The translations under genes and the position numbers were made by a program. The notes beneath the pieces were generated by a model. It did not search any database and was not told where the DNA came from. It saw nothing but the letters and a program-made list of their open reading frames with translations. Shown piece after piece: positions 35,562-44,139 of a stretch of DNA of 64,000 bases; the first letter of the stretch is position 1, and every line of letters begins with the position of its first letter. The stretch is taken from assembly GCF_021513235.1 (NCBI RefSeq), contig NZ_CP090976.1, positions 558,001 to 622,000 of the forward strand. The letters run 5' to 3'. The stretch is from Kaistella sp. 97-N-M2 (GTDB lineage: Bacteria > Bacteroidota > Bacteroidia > Flavobacteriales > Weeksellaceae).

Positions 35562-37649
35562 ATGCCAAATCTTTTTAATCCGCGGGACATTACGTGGCTC
35601 GCCTTCAACGAGCGGGTTTTGCAGGAAGCCATGGACGAAAATGTGCCGCTCAACCTGCGGATCCGTTTTCTCGGAATCTTTTCCAATAATCTGGACGAAT
35701 TTTTCCGCGTTCGCGTAGCCGGTTTGAAGCGCGCCATGGATTTCAAAGACAAATACATCACGGAGTCTTTTTATCAGCCGCCCACCAAAATCCTGCAGAA
35801 CATCAACGAAATCGTCATTAAACAGCAGCAGAATTTCGATCATACGTGGAAGAAAATTCAGGCGGAAATGGCCGATCAAAATGTCTTCATCCGCAATTCA
35901 AACAATCTGACAGAGAAACAGGAAGAATTTGTGCGCCGCTATTTCGACGAAACTGTGGAAAGTAATGTGATTCCTATTTTGCTTAATGAAAATTCTGCAA
36001 TGCCTTATTTGAGGGACAAATCCCTCTATTTGGGCGTGGCGATGCGCAAAAAAAACAAACATCAGGAAAATAAATTTGCCATTATTGAGATCCCTTCGCG
36101 GGTGATCGGCCGTTTCATTCTGTTGCCCTCAGAAAACGAGGCACAAAAAAATGTGATGCTTTTGGAAGACGTTATCACCTTCAACTTACCGCATATTTTT
36201 TCTTATTTTGGCTATGATGAATTTAAGGCAAACTGCTTTAAAGTCACAAAAGATGCGGAGTTTGATCTGGATAACGACATTAAAACAACACTCGCCGAAA
36301 AGATTGAAAAAGGCATCAAATCCCGCCGAAAAGGAAAACCCACGCGTTTTGTTTTCGATAAAGAAATGGATAAATCGCTCGTCGAATTTCTCATCAGAAA
36401 ACTGCATTTAACAAAGAAAGACAGCATCATTCCGGGTGGAAAAATTCATAATTTCCGCCATTTCATGGAATTTCCGGAGGTTTTTCAAGCGTATCACAAG
36501 CCGGAAGAAAGAACTTCCTTCGACCATCCGGAAATTGTTGGAAAACGCGTTACCGACGTCATACAAAAAACCGATATCTTACTTTCTTTTCCGTATCATC
36601 ATTTTACGCCCGTCATCGATCTGCTGCGGGAATCTGCCATGGATCCGGACGTGAAATCCATTCAGATAACCGCCTATCGGTTGGCAAGCAATTCAAAAAT
36701 AATCAATGCCTTAATTAATGCGGTGCGAAACGGAAAAGACGTAACCGTGATGCTGGAACTTCGCGCGAGGTTTGATGAAGAAAGCAATCTGGGCTGGAAA
36801 GAAATTCTGGAGCAGGAAGGCGTTAAAGTTCTCGTTGGGATTCCAAATAAAAAAGTGCACGCAAAACTTTGCGTCATTAAAAAAAGAGTTCACAACAAAA
36901 CGCTTCAGTACGGTTTTGTAAGCACAGGAAACTTCAACGAAAAGACGGCGAAAATTTATGGCGACCATTTGCTGATGACGTCGGACAGAGGAATTATGGC
37001 CGACATCAACAAAATTTTTACGGTGTTGAAAAAGCCGAAAGCCGATATGATGCCCGCACTGAAATCCTGCAAAAATCTGCTGGTTTGTCCGCAATTTATG
37101 CGCGAAAAAATCATCAGCCATATCGATAAAGAAATCGACGAAGCCAAGGCCGGACGGAAAGCTTTGATGATCATCAAATCCAACTCGCTGAGCGACCGGA
37201 CTTTAATTCAGAAAATTTACGACGCTGCAAAGGCGGGCGTAATAGTGAAACTGATTGTGCGCGGAATTTACTGTGCGGTGAACCAGAAAGAATTCAAACA
37301 GAAAATCACGGCCATCAGTATTGTTGACGAGTATCTGGAGCACGCCAGAGTGATGTATTTTTACAATAAAGGCAGCGAGGACACGTATATTTCTTCCGCC
37401 GACTGGATGACGCGAAACCTCGATTACCGCATTGAAGCGGCGGCCAAAATCACACAAAAAAGCCTTAAAAAAGAAATTAAAGATCTGCTCGAAATTCAGT
37501 TAAGCGATAATGTGAAAGCCCGGATTCTGGACAAAAAACTAAGAAATCATTACGTTTTGGGCGACATTCACCAGCCCGTCCGCTCCCAGATTGCGACGTA
37601 TCATTATCTGAAGAATAAAACGCTGGTGCAGGAGCCGGCTAAAAGGTGA
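35562..37649 (+). CDS. ppk1: Polyphosphate kinase 1
   Basis: Reversible polymerisation of the gamma phosphate of ATP into polyphosphate. 695 residues with the N-terminal block NPRDITWLAFNERVLQEA, the H1 domain, and the phospholipase-D-like catalytic domains with the phospho-His in KVHAKLCVI. Later conserved blocks are YGFVSTGNFNEKTA and the second HKD-like region with SADWMTRNLDYRIE. The start at 35562 is chosen because the frame upstream overlaps the promoter. The Crp/Fnr-type dyad upstream suggests joint control with the denitrification genes. Confidence 0.95.
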   Translation: MPNLFNPRDITWLAFNERVLQEAMDENVPLNLRIRFLGIFSNNLDEFFRVRVAGLKRAMDFKDKYITESFYQPPTKILQNINEIVIKQQQNFDHTWKKIQAEMADQNVFIRNSNNLTEKQEEFVRRYFDETVESNVIPILLNENSAMPYLRDKSLYLGVAMRKKNKHQENKFAIIEIPSRVIGRFILLPSENEAQKNVMLLEDVITFNLPHIFSYFGYDEFKANCFKVTKDAEFDLDNDIKTTLAEKIEKGIKSRRKGKPTRFVFDKEMDKSLVEFLIRKLHLTKKDSIIPGGKIHNFRHFMEFPEVFQAYHKPEERTSFDHPEIVGKRVTDVIQKTDILLSFPYHHFTPVIDLLRESAMDPDVKSIQITAYRLASNSKIINALINAVRNGKDVTVMLELRARFDEESNLGWKEILEQEGVKVLVGIPNKKVHAKLCVIKKRVHNKTLQYGFVSTGNFNEKTAKIYGDHLLMTSDRGIMADINKIFTVLKKPKADMMPALKSCKNLLVCPQFMREKIISHIDKEIDEAKAGRKALMIIKSNSLSDRTLIQKIYDAAKAGVIVKLIVRGIYCAVNQKEFKQKITAISIVDEYLEHARVMYFYNKGSEDTYISSADWMTRNLDYRIEAAAKITQKSLKKEIKDLLEIQLSDNVKARILDKKLRNHYVLGDIHQPVRSQIATYHYLKNKTLVQEPAKR

Positions 37650-37716
37650 AAGAGCTCATCTGACCATAAAAAAATGAGGTCAGACATTTTTAATTGTTTC
37701 GTCGAATATAATCTGT

Positions 37717-37725
37717 TACCTTTGC
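37717..37725 (+). promoter_or_regulatory. Promoter of the riboswitch-btuB transcript, -7 element
   Basis: TACCTTTGC matches TAnnTTTGC. A TTG lies about 20 bp upstream. Transcription from here would begin just at the 5' end of the riboswitch. Confidence 0.6.
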
Positions 37726-37729
37726 AGCG

Positions 37730-37890
37730 CTTTTAGAAAAGGGAATTGTGTGCAAATCACAAACTGTCCCCGCAACTGTAAATCACGTATGTAAAACTGC
37801 AATACAACCACTGAGCAATCGGGAAGGAGCAGTTTTGTGAAAGTCAGGAGACCTTGCTGAAAGCCTTAACTTAAAAATCGCTTTCGGAGG
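37730..37890 (+). ncRNA. Cobalamin riboswitch
   Basis: A B12-element aptamer is recognisable from GGGAATTGTGTGCAAATCAC, CTGTCCCCGCAACTGTAA and the B12 box AAGTCAGGAGACCT near the 3' end. A downstream hairpin GAAAGC (37859-37864) / GCTTTC (37880-37885) sits right before a GGAGG at 37886-37890, so the expression platform probably controls translation of the next gene, the BtuB-like receptor. High cobalamin would repress uptake. Confidence 0.92.
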
Positions 37891-37903
37891 AAAAGCCTGA
37901 ATA

Positions 37904-39730
37904 ATGAATCTAAAATACCCCATTTCGTCGGTTTTGCTGTTGTGTGTTTTCTGGAGTTTTTCTCAGGAAAAGGCCATCGACACAGTGTATATCTTCGACA
38001 ACCAGTTGAAGAACTCCACAAAATTTCAAAAAGTCTCTACTTTAAAAGAAGACGATCTCTTAAAAAATACAACGAATCTTTCGGAAGTTCTGCGCTTTCA
38101 ATCTTCCGTCTATATTAAGGAAAACGGGCGCGGTATGGTTTCTTCGCCGTCTTTTCGCGGCACAACCGCGCAGCAGACGGCTTTTGTGTGGAACGGCATC
38201 AACATCAATTCCGTCTTTTTGGGCCAGGGCGATGTAAACAATCTGAATCTTCTCGGTTACGATAATTTACAGATTAAATCCGGCGGCGGCAGCGTGCTTT
38301 ACGGCAGCGGCGCCATTGGCGGCACAATCCATCTGAACAACGAACTATCATTCGATCAGGGTTTACAGGGAAGTTTATTTGGCGAATATGGATCGTACAA
38401 CACGATTAATACTTTTCTGAAAACTTCTTACAGCAACGAAAAATTATCGGTAAAAGTCTCCGGAAACTTTGTAAAGAGCGACAATGATTACGAAGTTCCG
38501 GAAAAGAAATACCTCAACTTAAATGGGGAATACGACAACAGGACTTTCAATTTAGGTGCGGCCTACAAAATCGATGCGAAAAACACGGTTTCCTGGCAAA
38601 CGCAACTCTACGACGGCATTCAGCACTACCCTATTTTTTCGGAGTACGCGACAAAGACAAAATATTTTTCTGATACTTTCCGCAGTTTAGCGGACTGGAA
38701 TTTTAAAACAGCCAAAATTCAGAACAGCTTTAAACTGGCTTACCTGGAAGATGAGTTTCAGTATTTCGACAACACCGACAAACCGAAAAGCAGCGGTGGC
38801 ACGGCCAAAACATACCTGGCAAAAAACGATTTCAATTATATTTTTAATAATGAATTTGCCTTCAATATTATTGGCGAGTATCAGCTGAATAAAGCCAAAG
38901 GCTACCGGTCCGGAATCAGTTCCGTGCAGCGAAGTGCAGGTTCGCTCGCAGGATTGGTGCGATGGAATCCCGCGCAGAAGTTGAATTTCGAAGCAGGCCT
39001 CAAAAAAGATTTCGTAGAAAATATCGATACCCCGCTTCTCTTTTCGTTTTCCGCCAGAGCGACGGTGAACTCCTGGTATGAAGTGATCTTAAATGCTTCG
39101 AAAAACTTTCGGTATCCCTCTTTCAACGATTTGTACTGGCAACCGGGCGGAAATTTATGTTTGAAACCAGAGACGTCGCATCAGGCGGAAATTGGGAATA
39201 ATTTTAAATACGGCAGCTTCAAACTCAATGTTACGCCATACTACATCAACATTAAAAATATGATCCGCTGGCTGCCGAATGCAAATGGAATCTGGTCGCC
39301 CAGCAACACAAATGAAGTTGAATCTTACGGCGTGGAATCGCAGGTGAATTTTGCAAAGGATTTCGGAAAAAGCAAAACTAAATTTTCAGCAGGATATATT
39401 TTCACCCATTCAAAAAACAAGGAAACGAACCGCTTTTTAGCGTATGTTCCGCAGCATAAAATTTTCGGAAACGCAGTGTACGGGTACCAATTTATGGAGA
39501 TTTTTGTACAGGGAATGTTCAACGGTTTGACGTATACCACCGATGACGAAAACCTGAAAGATTCAATCAAATCTTATTTTGTGGCCAACTCCGGAATAAA
39601 CCTAACACTGGCAAAGCATTACAAAATCGGATTCAAAGTGAATAATATTTTTGATGAAATCTACGAAACCTCGGTCTATTATCCTTTGCCAAAAAGAAAT
39701 TACAGCGCCAACCTTTTAATTAACTTTTAA
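37904..39730 (+). CDS. btuB: TonB-dependent vitamin B12 receptor, BtuB-like
   Basis: Outer-membrane receptor of 608 residues with a signal peptide (ends near WSFSQ). A plug domain (about 30-140) contains SPSFRGTTAQQTAFVWNGI and the GAIGGTIHLNN segment. The 22-strand barrel ends in a C-terminal aromatic-rich strand (YSANLLINF). Control by the cobalamin riboswitch directly upstream makes B12 or a related corrinoid the likely ligand. The next gene, 10 bp on, encodes a surface lipoprotein. Confidence 0.9.
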   Translation: MNLKYPISSVLLLCVFWSFSQEKAIDTVYIFDNQLKNSTKFQKVSTLKEDDLLKNTTNLSEVLRFQSSVYIKENGRGMVSSPSFRGTTAQQTAFVWNGININSVFLGQGDVNNLNLLGYDNLQIKSGGGSVLYGSGAIGGTIHLNNELSFDQGLQGSLFGEYGSYNTINTFLKTSYSNEKLSVKVSGNFVKSDNDYEVPEKKYLNLNGEYDNRTFNLGAAYKIDAKNTVSWQTQLYDGIQHYPIFSEYATKTKYFSDTFRSLADWNFKTAKIQNSFKLAYLEDEFQYFDNTDKPKSSGGTAKTYLAKNDFNYIFNNEFAFNIIGEYQLNKAKGYRSGISSVQRSAGSLAGLVRWNPAQKLNFEAGLKKDFVENIDTPLLFSFSARATVNSWYEVILNASKNFRYPSFNDLYWQPGGNLCLKPETSHQAEIGNNFKYGSFKLNVTPYYINIKNMIRWLPNANGIWSPSNTNEVESYGVESQVNFAKDFGKSKTKFSAGYIFTHSKNKETNRFLAYVPQHKIFGNAVYGYQFMEIFVQGMFNGLTYTTDDENLKDSIKSYFVANSGINLTLAKHYKIGFKVNNIFDEIYETSVYYPLPKRNYSANLLINF

Positions 39731-39740
39731 AAATAAAAAT

Positions 39741-40790
39741 ATGAAATTTTCAAAAATTCTGGCTTCAGCATTTGCGCTGAGTTTACTCTTCAATGTTTCC
39801 TGCCGAAACGACGATCCAATCGTGGATGAAGTACCAAAAGGCGCCTACGAAAACGGCATTATCATCACCAATGAAGGCGGATTCAGCACGCCGACTTCTT
39901 CCGCAGAGTTCCTCTCGGCAGATTTGTCTCAGCAGGAAAGCAATATCTTCGGCAAAAACAACAATGGCGAAATTTTGGGCAACGTTTTTCAGTCCGTTGG
40001 CTTTAAAGACGATCTGGCGTATCTTGTCCTGAATGTGCCGAACAAAGTAGAAATTGTAAACCGCTACACCTTCAAAAAAACCGCGACGATAACCGCTAAC
40101 CTGGAAACGCCGCGTTACATTACTTTTTCGGGCGGCAATACGTACATTACGAACAACAACTTCTTCGATGTTCGAAAAGTAAATGTTTACGACAAGAATA
40201 ATGCTTTTGTGAAAAGCATCAATTTCGACCGGTACGCGGAGAAAATTACAACCTCGGGCAGCTACGTTTATGTGCAGACCGATGGTTCCACTTACGACAC
40301 CGCGTATAACGAACTGCCCACGGGACACACCATTTCCCGAATCAATCCGGCGACGAATGAAGTGGATAAAGTGATCACTTTAAATGACGAACTGATCATT
40401 AAAGATATGATTTCGGACGCTAACTATGTTTATGTAATTACTTCTGATGCGACGAAATCTTACCTCTACAGGATTACGGCTTCGACGGGTGTTGCCGAAC
40501 AGATTGATTTAGGCTCCGCTGCGGGTGCGCAAAAATTGGCGATGGATCAGAATAAACTATATTTCTTAACCTCCACCAAAAAAGTCTACGGCGTGGCGGG
40601 AACTACTGCCACCGAAATGTTTACGATTACTGCGAACAACATCTACGGTTTTAATGTGATCGACGGCAACACGTATATCGCAGATCCAACCTTTTCTACC
40701 GACAGCAAAGTGCGGATTTACGGACCTTCGGGCACGCTTCTGAAAACCCTTACCACGGGAATTGGTACAAACGGTTTCTATAAAAATTAG
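39741..40790 (+). CDS. BtuG-like beta-propeller surface lipoprotein (DUF5074/YncE family)
   Basis: 349 residues with a lipobox (FNVSC at about residue 21) followed by an acidic stretch RNDDPIVDE that could act as a surface export signal. The body is repeats of a beta-propeller blade (NRYTFKKTATITANLETPRY and similar), as in DUF5074 proteins. In Bacteroides, BtuG propellers sit on the BtuB lid and bind B12 very tightly; the shared riboswitch and direct linkage to BtuB support the same role here. Ligand binding is inferred. Confidence 0.78.
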   Translation: MKFSKILASAFALSLLFNVSCRNDDPIVDEVPKGAYENGIIITNEGGFSTPTSSAEFLSADLSQQESNIFGKNNNGEILGNVFQSVGFKDDLAYLVLNVPNKVEIVNRYTFKKTATITANLETPRYITFSGGNTYITNNNFFDVRKVNVYDKNNAFVKSINFDRYAEKITTSGSYVYVQTDGSTYDTAYNELPTGHTISRINPATNEVDKVITLNDELIIKDMISDANYVYVITSDATKSYLYRITASTGVAEQIDLGSAAGAQKLAMDQNKLYFLTSTKKVYGVAGTTATEMFTITANNIYGFNVIDGNTYIADPTFSTDSKVRIYGPSGTLLKTLTTGIGTNGFYKN

Positions 40791-40806
40791 GAATATTTTC
40801 CAAGAG

Positions 40807-40846
40807 AAAAAGCCCTTTCAAATGTCATGTTTGAAAGGGCTTTTTA
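40807..40846. terminator. Bidirectional terminator between btuG-like gene and cca
   Basis: A 16-bp stem AAAAAGCCCTTTCAAA / TTTGAAAGGGCTTTTT with a 7-base loop. T-runs follow on both strands, so it serves both converging genes. Confidence 0.92.
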
Positions 40847-40853
40847 TTTTTTT

Positions 40854-42284
40854 TTAATTTTTCGATGCTAAAACAAGTCCGAGGTCTTTCCCTTCTTTAA
40901 TGACGAAATTTCTGGCTTCTGCTTTGTCATTGGCGATCTCGCCTTCCAGAATGGCTTCCTTTACTTTCTCTTTTAAAATTCCGATCTCGCGGCCGGGCTG
41001 CAAATTGAAAAGTTCCATAATTTCTTCGCCGGAAATGGGCGGCTGAAAATTCCGGACGTGATCTTTCTCTTCGACCTCTTTAATTTTCAGCGCCACTTCT
41101 TCAAAATTTCTTTTGAATTTGGCCTGCTTGGAGGAATTTTTCGTCGTAATATCGGCTTTGTTCAAAATAAATAAGTCTTCCAGATCTTCGCCGGCATCAA
41201 AGAGAAGACGTCGCAGAGCGGAATCTGAAGTGCCGTCATCGATCAGTGCGATGGGCCGGGAGGAAAGTTTAACGAGTTTCTGAACGTATTTCATATCGCT
41301 TCCGAGTGGAAGTTTCAGGCGGTGAAAAATGGTTTTCACCATTTTCGACCCTAAAAATTCGTGACCGTGGAACGTCCAGCCGCTTCCTTCTACAAATTTT
41401 TTCGTCGGTGCTTTTCCAACGTCGTGAAGAAGGGCTGCCCAACGAAGCCAAAGATTATCGGTGTTTTTGGAAATGTTATCCACTACTTCCAAAGTATGCC
41501 AAAAATTATCTTTGTGCGTTTGTCCTTCGATTTCTTCGATACCTTTTAAAGCAGTGAGTTCCGGCATAATAAGCTGCATGAGGCCGGTTTCTTCCAGAAG
41601 TTTCAATCCGAAAGAAGGTTTTTCCGAAAGCATAATTTTGTTAAATTCCACCATAATACGCTCCAGCGACACAATTTTTATGCGGTCGGCTTCCTCTTTT
41701 ATCGCGTTAAGGGAATTTTCTTCAATTTTAAAATGTAAGGTGGCGGCAAACCGAATCGCGCGCATCATGCGTAAAGGATCATCGGAGTAGGTTTGGGACG
41801 GCTCCAGAGGCGTGCGCAGAATTCTTTGCTTAATATCTGAAACGCCGCCAAAAGGATCGATAAGATCTCCGAAATTTTCTTTATTTAAAGAAATTGCCAA
41901 CGCGTTGATGGTAAAATCGCGGCGTTTTTGATCGTCCTCCAGCGTACCGGTTTCTACGGCGGGTTTTCTGGAATCTTCCGCGTAACTTTCTTTTCGGGCA
42001 CCCACAAACTCGAGATCCAGACCTTCATGCTTGAACATCGCCGTACCGTAATTTTTGAAAACGGAAACCTTTAAATTCGGATTAATTTCCAGCGCGACAG
42101 CTTTGGCCAAATCGATGCCGTTTCCTTCCGTCACAAAATCGATATCGGTGGGAACTTTTCTTTTCATCAAAAGATCGCGCACATAACCGCCGACGATAAA
42201 GACGTTTTGGTTATTTTTTGCGGCAACTTCCGAAATACGTTTAAAAAGTTTGAGATTTCTATTTTGAGTGAGATTGATGTTCAT
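40854..42284 (-). CDS. cca: CCA-adding tRNA nucleotidyltransferase with HD domain
   Basis: 476 residues: nucleotidyltransferase head with GGYVRDLLMKR and the catalytic DIDFV, then RRDFTINALA and PLRMMRAIRFA as the RNA-binding motifs. An HD phosphohydrolase domain follows with HTLEVVDN and LLHDVGKAPT. It adds or repairs the 3' CCA of tRNAs. Some clade members act as poly(A) polymerases; the tRNA assignment is the default. Confidence 0.9.
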   Translation of the reverse strand: MNINLTQNRNLKLFKRISEVAAKNNQNVFIVGGYVRDLLMKRKVPTDIDFVTEGNGIDLAKAVALEINPNLKVSVFKNYGTAMFKHEGLDLEFVGARKESYAEDSRKPAVETGTLEDDQKRRDFTINALAISLNKENFGDLIDPFGGVSDIKQRILRTPLEPSQTYSDDPLRMMRAIRFAATLHFKIEENSLNAIKEEADRIKIVSLERIMVEFNKIMLSEKPSFGLKLLEETGLMQLIMPELTALKGIEEIEGQTHKDNFWHTLEVVDNISKNTDNLWLRWAALLHDVGKAPTKKFVEGSGWTFHGHEFLGSKMVKTIFHRLKLPLGSDMKYVQKLVKLSSRPIALIDDGTSDSALRRLLFDAGEDLEDLFILNKADITTKNSSKQAKFKRNFEEVALKIKEVEEKDHVRNFQPPISGEEIMELFNLQPGREIGILKEKVKEAILEGEIANDKAEARNFVIKEGKDLGLVLASKN

Positions 42285-42422
42285 AAAGTTTCGCCTGAAT
42301 GTCTAAGTGCAAAGATAAAGCTTCTAAGACAATGCCGCGCAGCGATTTTGGAACGGACGCCTGTTTTTAAAAGAAAGGCTCAAAAAAACTCACAGGAACT
42401 GAGTTTTATAATCCCATATTCC

Positions 42423-42674
42423 CTAAAATGTGGTCTTTTCATCCTCTAAAAGCCAATCGTCGATCTCTACTTCCAGGCAATCTGTCTGCACCTGTAATGC
42501 CTCCATGAAGTCATCGGGAATATTGACCTCTTTGCTGTTTTCGAGATTCCATAATTCGTCAGACATCAATTCATATTCGGAATAAACTCTTTTAAACCGC
42601 GGACTATTTTTTTCTAACGCATCAATTTTTTTCTGTTGGGGTACAAATTTTCTATAGGGTCGTTGGGTAGTCAT
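42423..42674 (-). CDS. Small acidic conserved protein, function unknown
   Basis: 83 residues from ATG at 42674, starting MTTQRPYRKFVPQQKK. The N terminus is basic, the C-terminal half strongly acidic (VQTDCLEVEIDDWLLEDE). No domain is recognised. The chosen start is preferred to one 14 codons upstream because of the family-like Thr/Gln/basic onset; the choice is uncertain. It stands alone between cca and gtrA. Confidence 0.5.
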   Translation of the reverse strand: MTTQRPYRKFVPQQKKIDALEKNSPRFKRVYSEYELMSDELWNLENSKEVNIPDDFMEALQVQTDCLEVEIDDWLLEDEKTTF

Positions 42675-42856
42675 GATAAACGGGATTAATTCAATAATAT
42701 TAATAGAAATACGCACTTCGATTGAAAAACAACTGCCTTACGCACATATTAATGAAAATATTATGTTAAACGCACCGGTTTGACAAATTAAATATAAGCA
42801 TTAAAACAAAGCAAAATTTTTTTTAACAACATTTCTAATTGTTTAACATATAATTT

Positions 42857-42865
42857 TAAATTTGC
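42857..42865 (+). promoter_or_regulatory. Putative gtrA promoter, -7 element
   Basis: TAAATTTGC matches TAnnTTTGC and lies 11 bp before the ATG at 42877. The TTG inside this element is the start of a longer frame, which is therefore unlikely to be used. Confidence 0.45.
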
Positions 42866-42876
42866 ACTTACTTACG

Positions 42877-43335
42877 ATGAAAGAAATTTTACTTAAACAA
42901 AAACAGATTTTACTTTTTGCTTTCGCGGGGGCACTAAGCGCAGTGGTAGAAATTGGATCATTCAAGATCTTCAGTAGTCAGTTACCGCTTATTTTTTTTC
43001 AGGAAACCAATTATCATGGCATTCATTTTCCGTTAAGCAACATTTTTTCGACAAGTTTTGGCATCATCACCAATTATTTTCTCAGCATTTGGTTCGTTTT
43101 CGAAAGGGGCAAACATTCAAAAAAGAAGGAATTTACGTATTTCATGGGAGTTTCGTTCTTATCCACCCTCGTAAGTTTAAGTATTTTTCAAATTTTCTTC
43201 CGTTTTGTCTTCTTTAATCATATCGATGTGGGATTTTTTGTCTTTAGCCAGGAAATGCTGAGTAAGATTTCGGCCATCATTTTGGTTTCCGTCCTTAATT
43301 ACACCGTAAAAAAGAAAGTCATTTTTAATGGATAA
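42877..43335 (+). CDS. GtrA-like membrane protein
   Basis: 152 residues, four predicted membrane helices, with the GtrA signature FAFAGALSAVVEIGSF and the late NYTVKKKVIF. GtrA-family proteins move or support lipid-linked sugars across the membrane. The next gene, 36 bp on, is an acyltransferase; a glycolipid role is possible. ATG at 42877 is chosen because an upstream TTG overlaps the promoter. Confidence 0.8.
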   Translation: MKEILLKQKQILLFAFAGALSAVVEIGSFKIFSSQLPLIFFQETNYHGIHFPLSNIFSTSFGIITNYFLSIWFVFERGKHSKKKEFTYFMGVSFLSTLVSLSIFQIFFRFVFFNHIDVGFFVFSQEMLSKISAIILVSVLNYTVKKKVIFNG

Positions 43336-43371
43336 ATTAGCAGGCTTCAACGCAACCTCTCAAAAAATTAA

Positions 43372-44098
43372 ATGACAAAGATCCTCAACTATATTTGGCG
43401 CGGCTGGATGATTATCCTGGGAGCGGTGCTAACCATTGTGATGGGCATTCCGGTGCTTCTTTTTTCGATCCGAAAGGAACATTATAAATATGCGTATCAA
43501 TTTATCAGATTATGGTGCATTGGAATGTTTTACGGAATGGGATTTCGCTACGAGCTGAAAAAGCTCACCGATAAAAAAGATTGACAAAAACACGCAATAT
43601 GTTTTTATTTCGAACCACACCTCGATTATGGATGTCATGCTCCCATGTATCTTAATGCCTCATCATCCGCTGTGCTATGTGGGAAAAAAAGAACTGGTGA
43701 AAATACCCATTTTCGGAATTATATATAAAAGAATCTGCGTTATGGTGGACCGCAGTTCTGCCCGAAGCCGCGCGGACGTCTACCGCCGGTGTGAGGAAAG
43801 AATGGAAGAAGGGCAAAGTATTGTAATTTTTCCGGAAGGCGGCGTGCCCGACGATGAATCTGTAATTTTGGACGAATTTAAGGACGGAGCTTTTATTTTG
43901 GCAAAAAAGCACCACTCACCGCTTTTGGTTTTTACGTTTGTCGGTTTAAAAGAAATGTTTCCGTTTAATTATTCCAAAGGTCATCCGGGAAAAGTAAAGG
44001 TTTACCTTACTGATATTATGAAGCCTGAGGCGCCTCTGAATGATTTGAAAACCGCCGCCCACGCGGAAATAAAAAACATTTTGGAAAACCCCAATTGA
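43372..44098 (+). CDS. plsC: 1-acyl-sn-glycerol-3-phosphate acyltransferase family (PlsC-like), frameshifted
   Basis: The frame from 43372 stops at 43584 after KKLTDKKD; the acyltransferase continues in the +1 frame to 44098. The HX4D catalytic motif (NHTSIMDVM) lies in the second frame just before its first ATG, and the second motif is FPEGGVPDDE. The A-run at 43573-43578 is the join: removing one A gives about 241 residues with KKIDKNTQYVFISNHTS. The PlsC family adds the second acyl chain to lysophosphatidate. The shift has the opposite sign to the other three in this window. Confidence 0.8.
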
Positions 44099-44111
44099 GT
44101 AAATAATTAGT

Positions 44112-44119
44112 TATATTTG
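44112..44119 (+). promoter_or_regulatory. Putative promoter of the MFS gene, -7 element
   Basis: TATATTTG matches TAnnTTTG, 20 bp before the ATG. No good -33 element is visible. Confidence 0.4.
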
Positions 44120-44139
44120 TTTTAAGAAATTATTAACAT

